This document shows, piece after piece, positions 13,632-14,790 of a stretch of DNA of 14,790 nt (position 1 is the stretch's first letter; every line of letters begins with the position of its first letter). A program made the translations under genes and the position numbers. The DNA comes from Bacillota bacterium (GTDB lineage: Bacteria; Bacillota; Clostridia; Lachnospirales; Lachnospiraceae), in assembly GCA_023392995.1 (NCBI GenBank), contig JAEWMZ010000239.1, forward strand, positions 1 through 14,790. Reading direction: 5' to 3'. Below the pieces are notes generated by a model, which made no database searches, was not told where the DNA came from, and saw only the letters and a program-made list of their open reading frames with translations.

Positions 13632-14603
13632 AAAGAATACGTGCTGGGTGTGGATGGAGGAGGTACAAAAACTCTATGCGCGCTCTATGATACGGAAGGT
13701 AATCAGGTGGATCAGCTAATCTGGGGGCCGACCAATCACGAGGTATTAGCAGATGGATTTCAGTCCTTAAAAGTTGAGCTGACGGATATGACAGCTTGTT
13801 TGCTGCAACGAAACAGTCTTGAGCCAGGGAGGCTTGTAAAGAGTGTGTTTGGAATGGCAGGAGTGGATACGAAAAAGCAACACGCCATAATCTCCAAGAT
13901 GCTTGAAGAAATTGGATATTGCAGCTTTGAGCTGTGTAATGATGCTTATCTGGGAATTAAGGCAGGGAGTAAGACCGGATGGGGAATTGGGGTTGTCCAT
14001 GGAACGGGTCTGTGTGTTGCGGGCATTGACCAGAGGGGCAACCGGATACAGATTGGTGGGCAGGGGATGCTGACGGGAGATATCGGAGGCGGTACCCATG
14101 TGGGGGAAAAGTGCATTCAAGCCATTTATAATTACTATTTCCGATGCAAGGAATATACCTGTATGGTGGAGCTGCTTCCGGATGAATTAAAGGGTGTCTC
14201 CAAATATGACTTCATTGAGCAGGTCATAAGCCTGATTGACGAGGGTAGGATTCAGTACAGTGATTTAAACCGGATTGTCTTTCGCGCGGCGAATCTGGGG
14301 GATAAGATCGCACTGGAAATACTGGAGGAGCTTGGAAGCTGCATCGCTGATTCGATTAACGGATGCATCAGAGAAATACAATTTGAAGCAGAAGTACCAA
14401 TTCAGATCATCTTATCCGGATCGGTAAATATCAAGGCAGAGAATGATACGATTGTGAAGACCTTAGTAAAAAAGGTTACCTCCCAAAGCAGGGATTGCAG
14501 GATAGAATTTAGGATGCTCGACAAGCAGCCGGTAGTGGGAGCAGTCATGTGGGCTCTGGAAGAGTATCTGAGCCGCAGCAGGATGAATCAGCTGTTTTTT
14601 TAA
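13620..14603 (+). CDS. BadF/BadG/BcrA-type sugar kinase (GlcNAc kinase-like)
   Basis: ATP-dependent kinase of the ASKHA fold in the family that includes bacterial N-acetylglucosamine and N-acetylmuramate kinases; cytosolic. Residues from the GTG at 13620: phosphate-1 loop VDGGGTKT (11-18), PTNHE (37-41) for the sugar, GMAGVD (78-83), the probable catalytic base D108 in LCNDAYLGIKAG, GTG at 128-130, TGDIGGGTHVG (152-162) and LSGSVN (near 287) before the C-terminal helix. The start is uncertain. GTG at 13620 is the only conventional codon upstream of the core, but it overlaps the excellent Shine-Dalgarno AGGAGGTGA (13615-13623). The site is best spaced for an ATA at 13629, which would give a typical N-terminus (xKEYVLGVDGGG). 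The next GTG, at 13641, is 20 nt after the site. About 324-327 aa. Coordinates keep the GTG as the outer limit. Confidence 0.85.
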   Translation: MTIIKEYVLGVDGGGTKTLCALYDTEGNQVDQLIWGPTNHEVLADGFQSLKVELTDMTACLLQRNSLEPGRLVKSVFGMAGVDTKKQHAIISKMLEEIGYCSFELCNDAYLGIKAGSKTGWGIGVVHGTGLCVAGIDQRGNRIQIGGQGMLTGDIGGGTHVGEKCIQAIYNYYFRCKEYTCMVELLPDELKGVSKYDFIEQVISLIDEGRIQYSDLNRIVFRAANLGDKIALEILEELGSCIADSINGCIREIQFEAEVPIQIILSGSVNIKAENDTIVKTLVKKVTSQSRDCRIEFRMLDKQPVVGAVMWALEEYLSRSRMNQLFF

Positions 14604-14790
14604 TAAATAAGCGCAGAAAATCTTAGCGTATTATTCACGCGATTAATTTGGTCTGGTACGTAACACACCAGCACAGAAACCATATCCTCCAGAAGGGATT
14701 TCGATAGGTGCAGCTTGAGACGATAGCTTGAGATAATATTCAAGCTACCGTTCTTGGTGTGCCCGATGGGCACACCAAAAATGATCTGTT
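14604..14790. other. Gene-free end of window with stable hairpins
   Basis: No coding region seen. Two inverted repeats stand out: TAGCTTGA/TCAAGCTA (14724-14731/14740-14747) and the perfect 11-bp TTGGTGTGCCC/GGGCACACCAA (14754-14764/14768-14778) with loop GAT. Neither has a T tract on the plus strand. On the minus strand the second is followed by only GAACGG. They may be a terminator region, an RNA element or the edge of another repeat. The kinase gene has no clear terminator before them. Confidence 0.5.

Overview
The window looks like a chromosomal piece of a low-GC, Gram-positive, spore-forming Clostridia member, most likely Lachnospiraceae. The evidence is strong AGGAGG ribosome sites, sigma-A type promoters, a T-box leader, a YtvI-type sporulation membrane protein, an archaeal/eukaryotic-type ProRS, and an LplB/YtcP/LplA-type sugar ABC transporter without its own ATPase. 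Family names are recalled from sequence motifs; no search was run.

Layout. (1) 1-309: 3' part of a bacteriohemerythrin. (2) 310-649: gene-free stretch of tandem hairpins ending in a terminator-like structure just ahead of ytvI (650-1750). (3) 1755-2676: a consensus promoter whose -35 box lies inside the hairpin at the end of ytvI, a proline T-box riboswitch, a long palindrome, a possible 53-aa membrane peptide, and a ~150-bp MITE-like repeat, all lying between the T-box and proS (2677-4110). (4) cca (4288-5652), minus strand, with its own good promoter. (5) 5998-6151: a second copy of the MITE-like repeat in opposite orientation, directly ahead of a carbohydrate ABC operon (two permeases and a lipoprotein, 6182-9765). 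(6) 10092-14603: a cytosolic DUF4838 protein (possible GH163-like glycosidase), a GH4 NAD/Mn-dependent 6-phospho-glycosidase, and a BadF/BcrA-type sugar kinase.

How the genes may work together. The right half reads as one glycan-use locus. The lipoprotein and permeases would import an oligosaccharide, powered by a shared MsmX-type ATPase encoded elsewhere. The DUF4838 protein has no signal peptide, so it would trim the sugar inside the cell. The BadF-type kinase would phosphorylate a sugar (GlcNAc-like by family analogy), and the GH4 enzyme would cleave a 6-phospho-glycoside. No PTS gene is present, so the phosphate the GH4 enzyme probably needs may come from the kinase; that is inference. 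No regulator of the locus lies in the window.

The most unusual non-coding signal is a family of repeat ends (GTTTCRCAATTRCC or its complement). They lie 31-33 nt upstream of three start codons and also at the 3' end of the hemerythrin gene. Other points worth checking are the missing conventional start codon of the kinase gene (ideal Shine-Dalgarno followed by ATA) and the roughly 600-nt separation of the T-box from proS.
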